Notes: a model not told the origin generated them from the sequence alone. A DNA stretch of 13,530 nucleotides from Methylovirgula sp. (GCA_025356505.1 JANXSV010000056.1:1-13530), one strand, 5' to 3'; positions 1-7,097 are shown, counted from the first letter of the stretch. Numbers and translations: made by a program.

Positions 1-86
1 TGAAAGGCTCGCATGGTTTCGGGGGCCGATTTATGGAGTTCTAAAGCTTGTTGACGCGTGCTTTGAGCAATTTCTTCGTAAGTCAT
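1..86 (-). CDS. Probable carboxymuconolactone decarboxylase/AhpD-like protein, N-terminal fragment
   Basis: The minus strand opens with ATG at 84-86 and stays open for 28 codons to the window edge, so only the N-terminus is visible. A purine-rich GGAAGAA lies just before the start as a ribosome binding site. The peptide begins MTYEEIAQSTRQQA and continues with L-H-K-S-A-P-E-T-M-R-A-F. That helical segment resembles the opening of small carboxymuconolactone-decarboxylase/AhpD-fold proteins, which often show a pattern like 'L...AP..M.AF'. The catalytic Cys-x-x-Cys or equivalent would lie outside the window. The start is 29 bases after the sugar kinase stop on the same strand, so it is probably the next gene of the same operon. 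The family call is tentative; the existence of the gene is more certain than its identity. Confidence 0.5.
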   Translation of the reverse strand, partial: MTYEEIAQSTRQQALELHKSAPETMRAF

Positions 87-115
87 GGTTTCTTCCAAGT
101 TTAATCGGCACCTTT

Positions 116-1084
116 TTAAACCGCCTTCACTGTGTAGTGCGAAGCTTTGGTCGGATTGTTGTTCATAAACTCCCAGGTTTTTTGAAAACTTTCGACGCCG
201 GCTTGAGACCCCAATCCCGTGGCGTTGAGGGCAGAAGTTGCTTGTGCGAAACGGACGGCGGTTTCCGGATCGAAACCTTTACACAGCGCTACGGCAAAGC
301 CCGCGTCGAAAGCATCTCCGCAGCCGCATGTGCAATGCACATCGATTTCAAAGGCGGGAATAATAAATTTCGTGCCGTCCTGATGGTGATAATACGCACC
401 GTCCGGACCAAGGGTAAAGACACAGCATTTGACCCCGCTGTCGAGAAAGAACTGTGTCGTCCCTTCAAGGTCGTTGCGTCCTGTTAAAGCGTGAGCCTCT
501 TCGATTGAGGGCATGAAATAGTCTGTATAAGGCAGGACACTGGCTACTGCCGGAAGATCGTCTTTGGATCCGGCAAAGATATCAACGGTGGTGATAGCGC
601 CGGTGGCCTGGGCAGTTTTTGCGAGAACTGCATTGCGTCCCTTATCCATTTTATCCATCAGGCCCACCCCGCCCAAATGAACAACCCGAGCATTTATAGC
701 CTGAGCCATCAAATCATCATCGACATAGAACTCACCGGTGGCACCTTTCATATGGAGAGCCGGACGCGATCCGTCTGGCCGGGTGAGGACAATGGAAGAA
801 GATGTGCGCGTACCGGCTATCTTGGGAAGCGCTGAGGTATCAATACCAAAATGCCGAAGCCGTCCGAGTACCCAATCTCCCATCATATCTGTGCCAAGCC
901 CGCCGACTGCCTGCGTGCTTAGGCCCATTTTGGCCGCGGCAATTGCAGCTGTGCCCGCGGCCCCGGAGACGGCCATTGCTAGCTCATCAATAAAAATCGT
1001 TCCACCGCCCTTAGGTACTTCCGTGACAGGCCAGCCAAGACAATCAAAAGTATAGAAGCCGATAGAGGAATAGTCGTATTTCAT
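116..1084 (-). CDS. PfkB-family (ribokinase-like) carbohydrate kinase
   Basis: A 322-residue cytoplasmic protein with the ribokinase/PfkB fold, expected to transfer phosphate from ATP to a sugar, polyol or related alcohol. Length is normal for the family. The N-terminal substrate-side glycine-rich segment is SGAAGTAAIAAAKMG (about 40-54), followed by GGLGTDMMGDW (61-71). The C-terminal PfkB signature is at about 251-266: the catalytic base is Asp257 in G-C-G-D-A-F-D-A-G-F, next to the anion hole. The position usually held by the first Asp of D-T-x-G-A-G-D is Cys251, and Cys253 and Cys255 also fall in the motif, which is unusual. The start is supported by GGAG eight bases upstream. The gene lies 124 bp downstream of the GlpD-like gene on the same strand, so it may be co-transcribed or have its own promoter. 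The family is clear; the substrate is not. Confidence 0.92.
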   Translation of the reverse strand: MKYDYSSIGFYTFDCLGWPVTEVPKGGGTIFIDELAMAVSGAAGTAAIAAAKMGLSTQAVGGLGTDMMGDWVLGRLRHFGIDTSALPKIAGTRTSSSIVLTRPDGSRPALHMKGATGEFYVDDDLMAQAINARVVHLGGVGLMDKMDKGRNAVLAKTAQATGAITTVDIFAGSKDDLPAVASVLPYTDYFMPSIEEAHALTGRNDLEGTTQFFLDSGVKCCVFTLGPDGAYYHHQDGTKFIIPAFEIDVHCTCGCGDAFDAGFAVALCKGFDPETAVRFAQATSALNATGLGSQAGVESFQKTWEFMNNNPTKASHYTVKAV

Positions 1085-1208
1085 GTCGGTGCTCCAAGTT
1101 TGAATTTTAAAAATGCCGCTAAGCTTAAAACATTAGAATAAATATACGCACAACATTTGACTTATTGTACATACAAACGTTTCGGGGGCTGATTAAAAAT
1201 GAAATGTT
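1085..1208. promoter_or_regulatory. AT-rich gap with TTGTA-CA-TACAA inverted repeat
   Basis: This 124-bp gap between the GlpD-like and kinase genes is the only sizeable break in the minus-strand gene set. It holds the inverted repeat TTGTACATACAA at 1165-1176. On the minus strand this reads TTTGTATGTACAA, nearly the same as TTTGTATGTTACAAA at 4134-4148 in the divergent control region. It is AT-rich upstream of the kinase start. No GC-rich terminator hairpin is visible. It may hold an internal operator or promoter for the kinase and downstream gene; no convincing -35/-10 pair was assigned. Confidence 0.35.
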
Positions 1209-2927
1209 TTATTGCACCGGCAACACAGGGGAGAGTGACTTCATACCGTGCTGCTCGCGAGCGACATTCAAAACATCGCTAAGCTCGGCATTAGTTTGTG
1301 TCTGGTTCCATCCCAGCTGCGTTCGACCTATTTCGGCAATCTCCAGTAGAGATTCCGCGGTGAGCCTACCCGAAAGCGCAATGTCGGTTCTGCGGAAAAT
1401 CACGTCTGCCAATCGACCGACGAGTTCATGCCGGAAAATGAACACTATCTCCTCGCGAGAATAGTCGGGAAGCGCCTTCAAAAGCTGGTCGTTGCGGGAA
1501 CAGCACCATTGCGCAACAGCCTCGCAGTGGGTTCCATAGCGATCCAATAAAATCTCGCAACGTTCAGCGGCAAGCGCTTGGCCTCGCAGACGAGTCAAGA
1601 ACGCAAGCCTGTCCGCCGGCTTTTTTGGAAAGTCCCTACCGCCACCGATCGGAAGCAACTGGGTGTTGATACGGCGTTTGCGGTCCAGACGCTTTAGTAT
1701 TTTGTCGCTAACCTCTTCGGCAAAGCCTCGAAACGTTGTCCACTTGCCGCCAATCATTGCAAAGATTGGGATATTGGTATTCGGAAGTAAGTCTTCTACA
1801 ATTGAGTGGTCGCGGCTGACTGAACCAGGATCTTTAGAGTCGCTGCGAGGAAGCGGGCGTACGCCGCAGTAGGTATATACGACTTGGCTCGGAGTGACCG
1901 GAATTTGCGGGAAAACTTCCCGCAGGGTCGCCAACATATAATCGCGTTCGTCATCATCACAGACTGCCCGATCCGGGGTTGCGACGGGAATATCAGTTGA
2001 GCCGACCAAGACCCTTCCCATAAATGGGTAAAGCAACGCGACACGACCATCCGCAGAGCCGAAATAAACCATCCTGCCGTTTAAAGCCTGAAGAAGGCGC
2101 GGATTGTCAACAATGAGATGTGAGCCTTTGTTTCCGCCCATGTAGCTTGTTTTTAAACCTAAAGTTAAGTTAGCTTGGTCTATCCACGCGCCAGTGGCAT
2201 TGACTATGGCCCTTACGCTTACTTTATAGGTTTCACCGGAATTGCGATCTTTCAATTCGAGCGTTCCGGCGTCGGAATTGCTCAAAGCTACATGGTTCAA
2301 TGCAAGACTATCTGGATTTGCTTTCATTCCATCAAGGATTAGCTCAAGCCCCAACCGCTCCGCATGGGTAATGCGCGCATCAAAATAGGTTGCGGTGGCA
2401 GTCAAGCTTGGCACCAGTTCAGGAAAGGTCTTCAAACTTGCGCTGCGTAGAGCAAGTGTGTGCCGAGGCAAGCCTCGATGGTTTCGACCCAGAAGGTCAA
2501 AGAGCATCAAACCTACTTTCGTGATAAAAAGACCACGATTTTTTAGCTTCGCCTTGCCGCCAAAAAAACGGATGATACTGGGTACTATGCCCCCAAACCA
2601 CGAATGGATCGGCAAAACGGTTTCAATTGGCTTAACGTAATGCGGAGCATTTTTAAGCAGTAAGTTCCGCTCAAGCGTTGATTGCCGGACCAGTCGAAAC
2701 TCACCATTTTCGAGATATTTTATGCCACCATGAATCAGACGTGATGGCCCGGCACTGGCACCGGAGCAAAAGTCGCCTGATTCGATCAGGAGGCAATCGA
2801 CACCCTGCAAACAGAGATCCCGGAATAGCCCCGCACCGTTAATGCCCCCGCCAACTATGAAAACGGAATAATGCGCTTTCGGCACTCTGCCGCTTTTCGT
2901 TATCCGATCTGTTTCGGATGTAATCAT
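1209..2927 (-). CDS. GlpD-like FAD-dependent glycerol-3-phosphate/polyol-phosphate dehydrogenase
   Basis: A 572-residue flavoprotein of the GlpD/DAO family, which oxidises glycerol 3-phosphate (or erythritol phosphate in EryB-type members) and passes electrons to quinone at the inner membrane. The FAD dinucleotide-binding motif GGGINGAG is at about 26-33, followed by a beta-2 acid in LIESGDF. The family signature, S-G-A-S-A-G-P-S-R-L-I-H-G-G-I-K-Y-L at about 55-72, matches the GlpD region that contacts FAD and substrate. The C-terminal domain carries R-R-T-D-I-A-L, typical of GlpD C-termini. The ATG lies one base after the stop of the upstream dehydrogenase (TAACATG), so translation is probably coupled; AGGGAAAG about 14 bases upstream may help. 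The N-terminus has about 20 residues before the FAD strand, slightly long. In this context a polyol-phosphate substrate other than glycerol 3-phosphate is plausible but not shown. Confidence 0.93.
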   Translation of the reverse strand: MITSETDRITKSGRVPKAHYSVFIVGGGINGAGLFRDLCLQGVDCLLIESGDFCSGASAGPSRLIHGGIKYLENGEFRLVRQSTLERNLLLKNAPHYVKPIETVLPIHSWFGGIVPSIIRFFGGKAKLKNRGLFITKVGLMLFDLLGRNHRGLPRHTLALRSASLKTFPELVPSLTATATYFDARITHAERLGLELILDGMKANPDSLALNHVALSNSDAGTLELKDRNSGETYKVSVRAIVNATGAWIDQANLTLGLKTSYMGGNKGSHLIVDNPRLLQALNGRMVYFGSADGRVALLYPFMGRVLVGSTDIPVATPDRAVCDDDERDYMLATLREVFPQIPVTPSQVVYTYCGVRPLPRSDSKDPGSVSRDHSIVEDLLPNTNIPIFAMIGGKWTTFRGFAEEVSDKILKRLDRKRRINTQLLPIGGGRDFPKKPADRLAFLTRLRGQALAAERCEILLDRYGTHCEAVAQWCCSRNDQLLKALPDYSREEIVFIFRHELVGRLADVIFRRTDIALSGRLTAESLLEIAEIGRTQLGWNQTQTNAELSDVLNVAREQHGMKSLSPVLPVQ

Positions 2928-2928
2928 G

Positions 2929-3987
2929 TTATTTATTACTTTCCCTAGTATCAGTATTTACTATGGCAACTTTGATCGCAGCACCGTTTTCGGCCATCTT
3001 CATCGCTTCAGCGATTGAGGAGAGGCCATAGCGATGTGTGACAAATGAGCTGACATCGAACCGTTTGCTTGCAAGCAAATCGAGGGCGCGCTCAAATTGA
3101 AGGCGCGTCAAGCCGAAAGCACCGGTTACAATTAGCTCACTATAATGTATAAGGTTAATATCGAGATGAGCGGTGTCGCCTACCGAAAAGCCGGCGAACA
3201 GGCTGATCCGGCCGCGCTTCCGGACCAGACCGAGCGCCACATTGGCTAGGGCGGGTACTCCAATCGCGACAATTGCCACATCAGCGCCTAAGCCATAAGA
3301 GTGCGCTCTTACGATCTCGTTCAGATTTTCTGATGTCGGATCCACGACGACGTCGGCTCCTTCATTGAGCGCGACAGCGCGGCGCGCAGCATTTGGCTCG
3401 CTGACAATTATTTTTCGTGCTCCCGAAAAGCGCGCAAGTTTCACATGTAATAATCCAATAGGTCCCGCACCAAGAACGACAACAGAATCGCCGGGCCCGA
3501 CAGAAACCTTTTCCTGGCCATTAATTACGCAGGCAAATGGCTCCGTCAGTGCTGCTTGCTCAAATGCAAGATTGGCAGGAACTTCATGCACATTTCCGGC
3601 AGCCAAAGCTCTCGCCGGCACGCGAACATATTCAGCAAATGCCCCGTCTAACTCATATCCGAGTGCTGTGAGGTTCTCGCAAATATTCTCGAGGCCACGC
3701 TTGCAATAGGCGCAGTACCCACACGGAATGGCGGGGTCTACACATACCCGTTGGCCAACTTTAAATGCCGAATCGCCCTTGGCCTCGATGATCTCCCCGG
3801 CAAACTCATGACCCAATACCGACGGGTAGCGAACCCCTGCGGTCTTTCTGCCGCGGAAAATCCGGATATCTGTTCCGCAAACTGTCGCCGCCCGGACTTT
3901 TACTATTAGGTCGCCAGCATGGCACTCAGGATCGGGTATTTCAACGAATTCGAGATTGTTTGGCTCTCGCAACAATGCAGCTTTCAT
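2929..3987 (-). CDS. Zinc-dependent medium-chain alcohol/polyol dehydrogenase
   Basis: A 352-residue cytoplasmic oxidoreductase of the MDR family (sorbitol/xylitol/threonine dehydrogenase type), oxidising a secondary alcohol with NAD(P). Catalytic zinc ligands visible are Cys37 (V-C-G-T-D) and His60-Glu61 (L-G-H-E-F-A-G), with a Glu-Pro near 149-150 as in polyol dehydrogenases. The structural zinc site is complete: Cys89, Cys92, Cys95 and Cys103. The Rossmann motif is GAGPIG at about 173-178. An acidic residue after the second strand (V-S-E-P-N) favours NAD over NADP. Length is normal. This is the first gene of the minus-strand set and faces the sugar transporter across a 579-bp control region. 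A weak AAGG lies about 10 bases before the ATG. It probably performs the first or second oxidation of the imported polyol or sugar; the substrate is unknown. Confidence 0.92.
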   Translation of the reverse strand: MKAALLREPNNLEFVEIPDPECHAGDLIVKVRAATVCGTDIRIFRGRKTAGVRYPSVLGHEFAGEIIEAKGDSAFKVGQRVCVDPAIPCGYCAYCKRGLENICENLTALGYELDGAFAEYVRVPARALAAGNVHEVPANLAFEQAALTEPFACVINGQEKVSVGPGDSVVVLGAGPIGLLHVKLARFSGARKIIVSEPNAARRAVALNEGADVVVDPTSENLNEIVRAHSYGLGADVAIVAIGVPALANVALGLVRKRGRISLFAGFSVGDTAHLDINLIHYSELIVTGAFGLTRLQFERALDLLASKRFDVSSFVTHRYGLSSIAEAMKMAENGAAIKVAIVNTDTRESNK

Positions 3988-4133
3988 AAATCAACCTTTG
4001 TAATTTGCCATAGTGCTCGAGACACCCGCTACACCCAGCAACGACGACAACCGACCTACACGGACGACCCACAACCACTTACGAAATGCCTTTGCAATTG
4101 GGCAAACCTCAACAATCATGGCTGAAGAAATCA

Positions 4134-4148
4134 TTTGTAACATACAAA
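4134..4148. promoter_or_regulatory. Interrupted palindrome TTTGTA-ACA-TACAAA, candidate operator
   Basis: A perfect 6+3+6 inverted repeat, TTTGTAACATACAAA, lies about 147 bp upstream of the dehydrogenase start. A minus-strand TTGACT at 4148-4153 overlaps its edge, but no good -10 follows it. Nearly the same sequence recurs at 1165-1177 upstream of the kinase. Both points suggest a binding site for a local regulator, with the SorC protein of this window as the first candidate. That link is inference. Confidence 0.4.
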
Positions 4149-4161
4149 GTCAATGTGTCTG

Positions 4162-4177
4162 AAGGTAAATTTACCTT
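4162..4177. promoter_or_regulatory. 16-bp perfect palindrome AAGGTAAATTTACCTT, candidate operator
   Basis: AAGGTAAATTTACCTT reads identically on both strands with no spacer. It sits in the AT-rich middle of the divergent region, 13 bp from the TTTGTA palindrome. A perfect 16-mer of this kind is rare by chance in a few hundred bases and is typical of a dimeric repressor or activator site. The cognate protein is unknown. Confidence 0.45.
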
Positions 4178-4217
4178 ACCCACATTATTTGATGCCTCGC
4201 CCTATAAATTTTGCTTA

Positions 4218-4263
4218 TATATGCCAAATTATCGCCATTCTATATGCCAAATTATCGCCATTC
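4218..4263. repeat. Perfect 23-bp tandem duplication
   Basis: Two exact, directly abutting copies of a 23-bp unit occupy 4218-4240 and 4241-4263. Each unit begins TATATGCCAAATTATC and ends GCCATTC, and the identity stops exactly at the unit edges. The unit is close to two helical turns, so both copies present the same DNA face. It lies in the control region between the two operons, upstream of the TTGACA element. It could be iterated operator sites or a recent slippage duplication. Confidence 0.9.
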
Positions 4264-4328
4264 AATTTGTTTATGCGAAAATTATGTATAAAATCTGAGA
4301 TACATCGTGTGATTTAAATACTTTTATA

Positions 4329-4346
4329 AATACAAATGTATTGACA
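4329..4346 (+). promoter_or_regulatory. Palindrome overlapping a -35-like TTGACA
   Basis: The inverted repeat AATACA-AA-TGTATT (4329-4342) overlaps by two bases a consensus -35 hexamer TTGACA (4341-4346) facing the transport operon. The best -10 at 18-bp spacing is ATCAAT (4365-4370), which is weak, as expected for a regulated promoter. A protein bound here would block or assist RNA polymerase. The leader to the binding-protein ATG would be about 190 nt. The -35 match is good, but the promoter assignment as a whole is tentative. Confidence 0.4.
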
Positions 4347-4566
4347 GGGCATGCGCCGTCAGACATCAATGAAGCAACGAGTGAGATCGGCACAAGCCGT
4401 CCGACGTTAACGACACTCCGCCAAGCGATCCGTCCTAAACGACTTTTCTTGTCTCTGCGTCATGCCAGTCTGGCCTTAAACGCACCGACCACTGTACTTG
4501 ACCCTTGTGCTACCGTGTTCATTGCAGCGGCTGGTTCGGCAATATCAATGTTTCAAGGAGAAACTC

Positions 4567-5532
4567 ATGAAATCGCTTAAAACAATTCTGCTGGGCAGCC
4601 TGCTTTTGTCGGCTGGCCTTTGCTCCACCACCGGCGTTTTTGCCGCTGGTGCGGATCAGGGCTCCCTGATCCATCCAATCGCCAAAAGCATGACCATCGT
4701 ATTCATTCCAAAGGTTATCCATCCCTGGTATGAAGTTGTGAAGGCCGGTTCGCTTTTTGCTGCAGCAGAGTTTAAAAAGCAGGGCATTAATATTGATGTG
4801 CAGTGGGATCAGCCGCCGCAAGCCGACGTTTCGGACCATAATCAACGCATTGAAAGCAACATTGGCAAACACCCGGACGGACTCGCGGTCTCCTGCCTCG
4901 ACCCTGCCACCAACGTTCAGATCCTCGATGAAGCCGTAAAGGCTGGCGTCAATGTCGTCACGTTCAACTCATTTTGTGCGGACCGTTTTGCCTTTGTTGG
5001 CCAAAAGGACTCCTATCAGGATGGCTTCGATCTAGCCGAATTTTTGGCAAAGCAGGTTGGCGACACAGGAAAGGTCGGCATTCTCTCTGGAAGCCTGACG
5101 GCTCAGGACCATATTCAGCGCATCAAGGGTTTCAAAGCGGCTATGGCCAAGCACCCGAACATCAAAATCGTATTTGAACTGCCTGACAATGATGATCTTG
5201 ACAAAGCAGTGTCGCTCACGGAAAGCGCACTGCAGGCAAATCCTGATCTCGTTGGTATTTTCGGGTGCAATGCATCCAACCCTATTGGTGCGGCCCGCGC
5301 GGTGCAGAACGCCAAATTGGTTGGTAAAGTCAAAATCGTCGGCCTGGACGACCTTCCTGAGACGATTCAGTTTGTTAAGGATGGCGTCATCACAGCGACA
5401 ATGGCGCAACGCCAATGGGAACAGGGCTATTGGGCTGTAAAATATCTCGTTGCGAAAAACGAGGGACACACGATCCCAATGGATCATGAAACCGGATCTC
5501 GCATCATTACGAAGGAAAATGTGGGCAACTAA
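4567..5532 (+). CDS. Periplasmic sugar-binding protein of ABC transporter (first system)
   Basis: A 321-residue precursor of the type I periplasmic binding-protein family (RbsB-like, Peripla_BP_4). It captures a sugar-like ligand in the periplasm and delivers it to the RbsC-type permease encoded downstream. The signal peptide has a basic start (MKSLK), a hydrophobic core (ILLGSLLLSAGL) and likely cleavage after Val-Phe-Ala near residue 26. The mature part begins with the first beta strand in M-T-I-V-F-I-P-K, followed by H-P-W-Y, a usual ligand-contact position. The segment V-G-L-D-D-L-P near the C-terminus matches the family. I chose the ATG at 4567 over an upstream in-frame TTG at 4498: AAGGAG lies six bases upstream and the signal peptide then starts correctly. 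It is the first gene of the operon, followed by a strong hairpin. The ligand cannot be predicted. Confidence 0.93.
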   Translation: MKSLKTILLGSLLLSAGLCSTTGVFAAGADQGSLIHPIAKSMTIVFIPKVIHPWYEVVKAGSLFAAAEFKKQGINIDVQWDQPPQADVSDHNQRIESNIGKHPDGLAVSCLDPATNVQILDEAVKAGVNVVTFNSFCADRFAFVGQKDSYQDGFDLAEFLAKQVGDTGKVGILSGSLTAQDHIQRIKGFKAAMAKHPNIKIVFELPDNDDLDKAVSLTESALQANPDLVGIFGCNASNPIGAARAVQNAKLVGKVKIVGLDDLPETIQFVKDGVITATMAQRQWEQGYWAVKYLVAKNEGHTIPMDHETGSRIITKENVGN

Positions 5533-5543
5533 AACCGTCAATT

Positions 5544-5577
5544 GATGCGGCGTTCAAAGAGTTTTGAGCGCCGCATC
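5544..5577 (+). terminator. Intercistronic hairpin after binding-protein gene
   Basis: Twelve bases after the stop codon, GATGCGGCG...TCAAA (5544-5558) pairs with TTTGA...CGCCGCATC (5563-5577). This gives a 15-bp stem, including one T-G wobble, with a 4-nt loop. There is no T run after it, so it is unlikely to be a full terminator. It fits better as an attenuator or 3'-end stabiliser that raises the binding-protein mRNA above the ATPase/permease mRNA, as known for other binding-protein-dependent operons. The stem ends only nine bases before the G tract at the ATPase start. Confidence 0.7.
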
Positions 5578-5585
5578 GAATCACA

Positions 5586-5594
5586 GGGGGGGGG
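5586..5594 (+). promoter_or_regulatory. Nine-G tract forming the ATPase ribosome binding site
   Basis: An uninterrupted run of nine G residues sits five bases before the ATG at 5600 and acts as the Shine-Dalgarno region. The last G also forms an in-frame GTG (5594-5596), so two starts two codons apart are possible. Runs of this length can change by slippage, which here would alter SD strength and spacing. Confidence 0.6.
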
Positions 5595-5599
5595 TGACC

Positions 5600-7081
5600 A
5601 TGGTCGCCGTATTCGAAGCCAGACATGTTTCGAAGAATTTCGGACCGGTTCAAGCACTGAATGACGTTTCGATCTCCATTAGAACGAGCGAAGTACATGC
5701 CATTATCGGCGAGAATGGAGCCGGAAAATCGACTCTGATGAATATATTTTGTGGAAAGCTCAAGCCGTCCTTTGGGGAACTCTTCCGTAACGGTCAACCA
5801 GTTGAATTCCATACGCCAACGGATTCACAAAACGCCGGCATTACGATTGCCCCGCAAGAGGTCAATCTCGTCCCGAGATTGACAGTTGCAGAAAATATCC
5901 TTCTGGGAGCACATTTGTGTGTAAGCGGGGTGATTGACTGGAGTGCAACACGCCAAAAGGCCGTAAAATGCCTGCATGAAATAGATGACACGATCGACCC
6001 CGATATTAAAGTCGACCGCCTGAATAAGGCGCAACAACAATTGGTTCAAATAGCCCGCGCTGTGGCCACTTCAGCTCGAATTTTGATTTTTGACGAGCCA
6101 ACTGCCGCCTTAACCAACCGCGAAACCGAGAAACTGTACAGTTTTGTGCGGCGCTTCCGTGACGAAGGAGGTTCGGTGTTTTACATCTCCCATCGTCTCG
6201 ATGAAATTCTGTCGCTTTCTGATCGCATAACGGTATTGCAAGACGGTAAATCCATAGGTCAGCTCGAGCCGAAAGCGACGACCAAAGAAGAAATGATTAA
6301 CATGATGGCCGGACGTAAAGTCCAAGGCACTCACAAGCCGCGGCCGTACGTCGAACGTCGTGAAATCGTTTTGCGCGCTCAAGGACTGACCCGTGCGGGT
6401 GAGTTTTCAGATATATCTTTCGAGCTACATAAAGGCGAAATTCTCGGTATTGCCGGACTTATAGGAGCCGGGCGCACAGAACTCGGCAGATGTCTCTTTG
6501 GAGTAACGCAAGCCGATACAGGAAAGATCGATATGTTTGGCGAAACCGTATCAATTCGCCATCCATCTGACGCGATAGCAAAGGGTTTCGTTTATTTGCC
6601 GGAAGAACGCAAGGCGGAAGGAATATTCCCGCTGCTGAGCATCACTGAAAATATGGCTTTACCGAGCTACAGCCGACTTCGCTCGCTGTTTGGGTTACGT
6701 TTTGGTGAAATAGCCACGGAAGTTGCTGATTACGCTAATAAACTGCGGATTAAACTCGGCTCAGTTAATGATCCTATTACCAGCCTTTCCGGCGGGAATC
6801 AGCAGAAGGTCATTTTGGCGCGTTGGCTCATGCTTGGCGTAAAAGTCCTTATTCTTGACGAGCCTACGCGAGGTATTGACGTAAACGCCAAATTCGAAAT
6901 CCAGAGTATGTTGAAGGGCCTTTGCGAAAAGGGCCTTTCTATCATCTATATCTCGTCCGAATTACTGGAAGTACTTGAGGTCTCTGACCGCATTTTAGTT
7001 ATGCACGAAGGGCGCATCAAAGGTGTCCAACGCGCTGATCAAGCGACACAGGAGTCGCTGTTGCAACAAGCGATGAGCTAA
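5600..7081 (+). CDS. Sugar ABC transporter ATPase, two-domain (RbsA/MglA type)
   Basis: A 493-residue cytoplasmic ATPase with two fused ABC domains, powering the permease encoded next. Domain 1 has Walker A GENGAGKST at about 37-45, a variant signature L-N-K-A-Q-Q-Q near 141-147, Walker B I-L-I-F-D-E-P at about 161-167 and the switch histidine in Y-I-S-H-R. Domain 2 has the degenerate Walker A usual for this family (G-L-I-G-A-G-R-T-E-L, near 286-295), a consensus signature L-S-G-G-N-Q-Q-K near 396-403 and Walker B V-L-I-L-D-E-P-T-R-G-I-D. Length is typical. The ATG at 5600 places the usual short N-terminus before V-S-K-N-F; an in-frame GTG at 5594 is the alternative. The gene follows the hairpin and G tract, and the permease starts 16 bp after its stop, so the three transporter genes form one operon. 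Confidence 0.95.
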   Translation: MVAVFEARHVSKNFGPVQALNDVSISIRTSEVHAIIGENGAGKSTLMNIFCGKLKPSFGELFRNGQPVEFHTPTDSQNAGITIAPQEVNLVPRLTVAENILLGAHLCVSGVIDWSATRQKAVKCLHEIDDTIDPDIKVDRLNKAQQQLVQIARAVATSARILIFDEPTAALTNRETEKLYSFVRRFRDEGGSVFYISHRLDEILSLSDRITVLQDGKSIGQLEPKATTKEEMINMMAGRKVQGTHKPRPYVERREIVLRAQGLTRAGEFSDISFELHKGEILGIAGLIGAGRTELGRCLFGVTQADTGKIDMFGETVSIRHPSDAIAKGFVYLPEERKAEGIFPLLSITENMALPSYSRLRSLFGLRFGEIATEVADYANKLRIKLGSVNDPITSLSGGNQQKVILARWLMLGVKVLILDEPTRGIDVNAKFEIQSMLKGLCEKGLSIIYISSELLEVLEVSDRILVMHEGRIKGVQRADQATQESLLQQAMS

Positions 7082-7097
7082 GCTGAGAGGTAACAAA

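Larger units (their letters stand above)
3988..4566. promoter_or_regulatory. Divergent control region between catabolic and transport operons
   Basis: This 579-bp non-coding region separates two outward-facing gene sets. Its centre (about 4130-4345) is AT-rich and carries several symmetric elements, annotated separately: an interrupted palindrome, a 16-bp perfect palindrome, a 23-bp tandem duplication and a palindrome overlapping a TTGACA. The part from about 4350 to 4550 is of higher GC and has no recognisable gene. Short open frames there (for example at 4341-4580) resemble nothing I know and lack a credible start signal. The transcript for the plus operon may therefore have a leader of up to about 200 nt. 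No riboswitch was recognised. Confidence 0.75.

Noticed and set aside
16..1194. Two 16-mers differing at one base (GTTTCGGGGGCCGATT at 16-31 and GTTTCGGGGGCTGATT at 1179-1194)
   Set aside because: The first is within a coding sequence and the match does not extend outside the 16 bases, so I consider it coincidence.
1796..2050. Alternative minus-strand frame overlapping the GlpD-like gene, and similar shadow frames elsewhere
   Set aside because: They overlap genes with clear family motifs and have no motifs of their own.
4341..4580. Open frame of 79 codons upstream of the first binding-protein gene
   Set aside because: Composition is unlike a real protein, no ribosome site is present, and it overlaps the well-supported binding-protein start in another frame.
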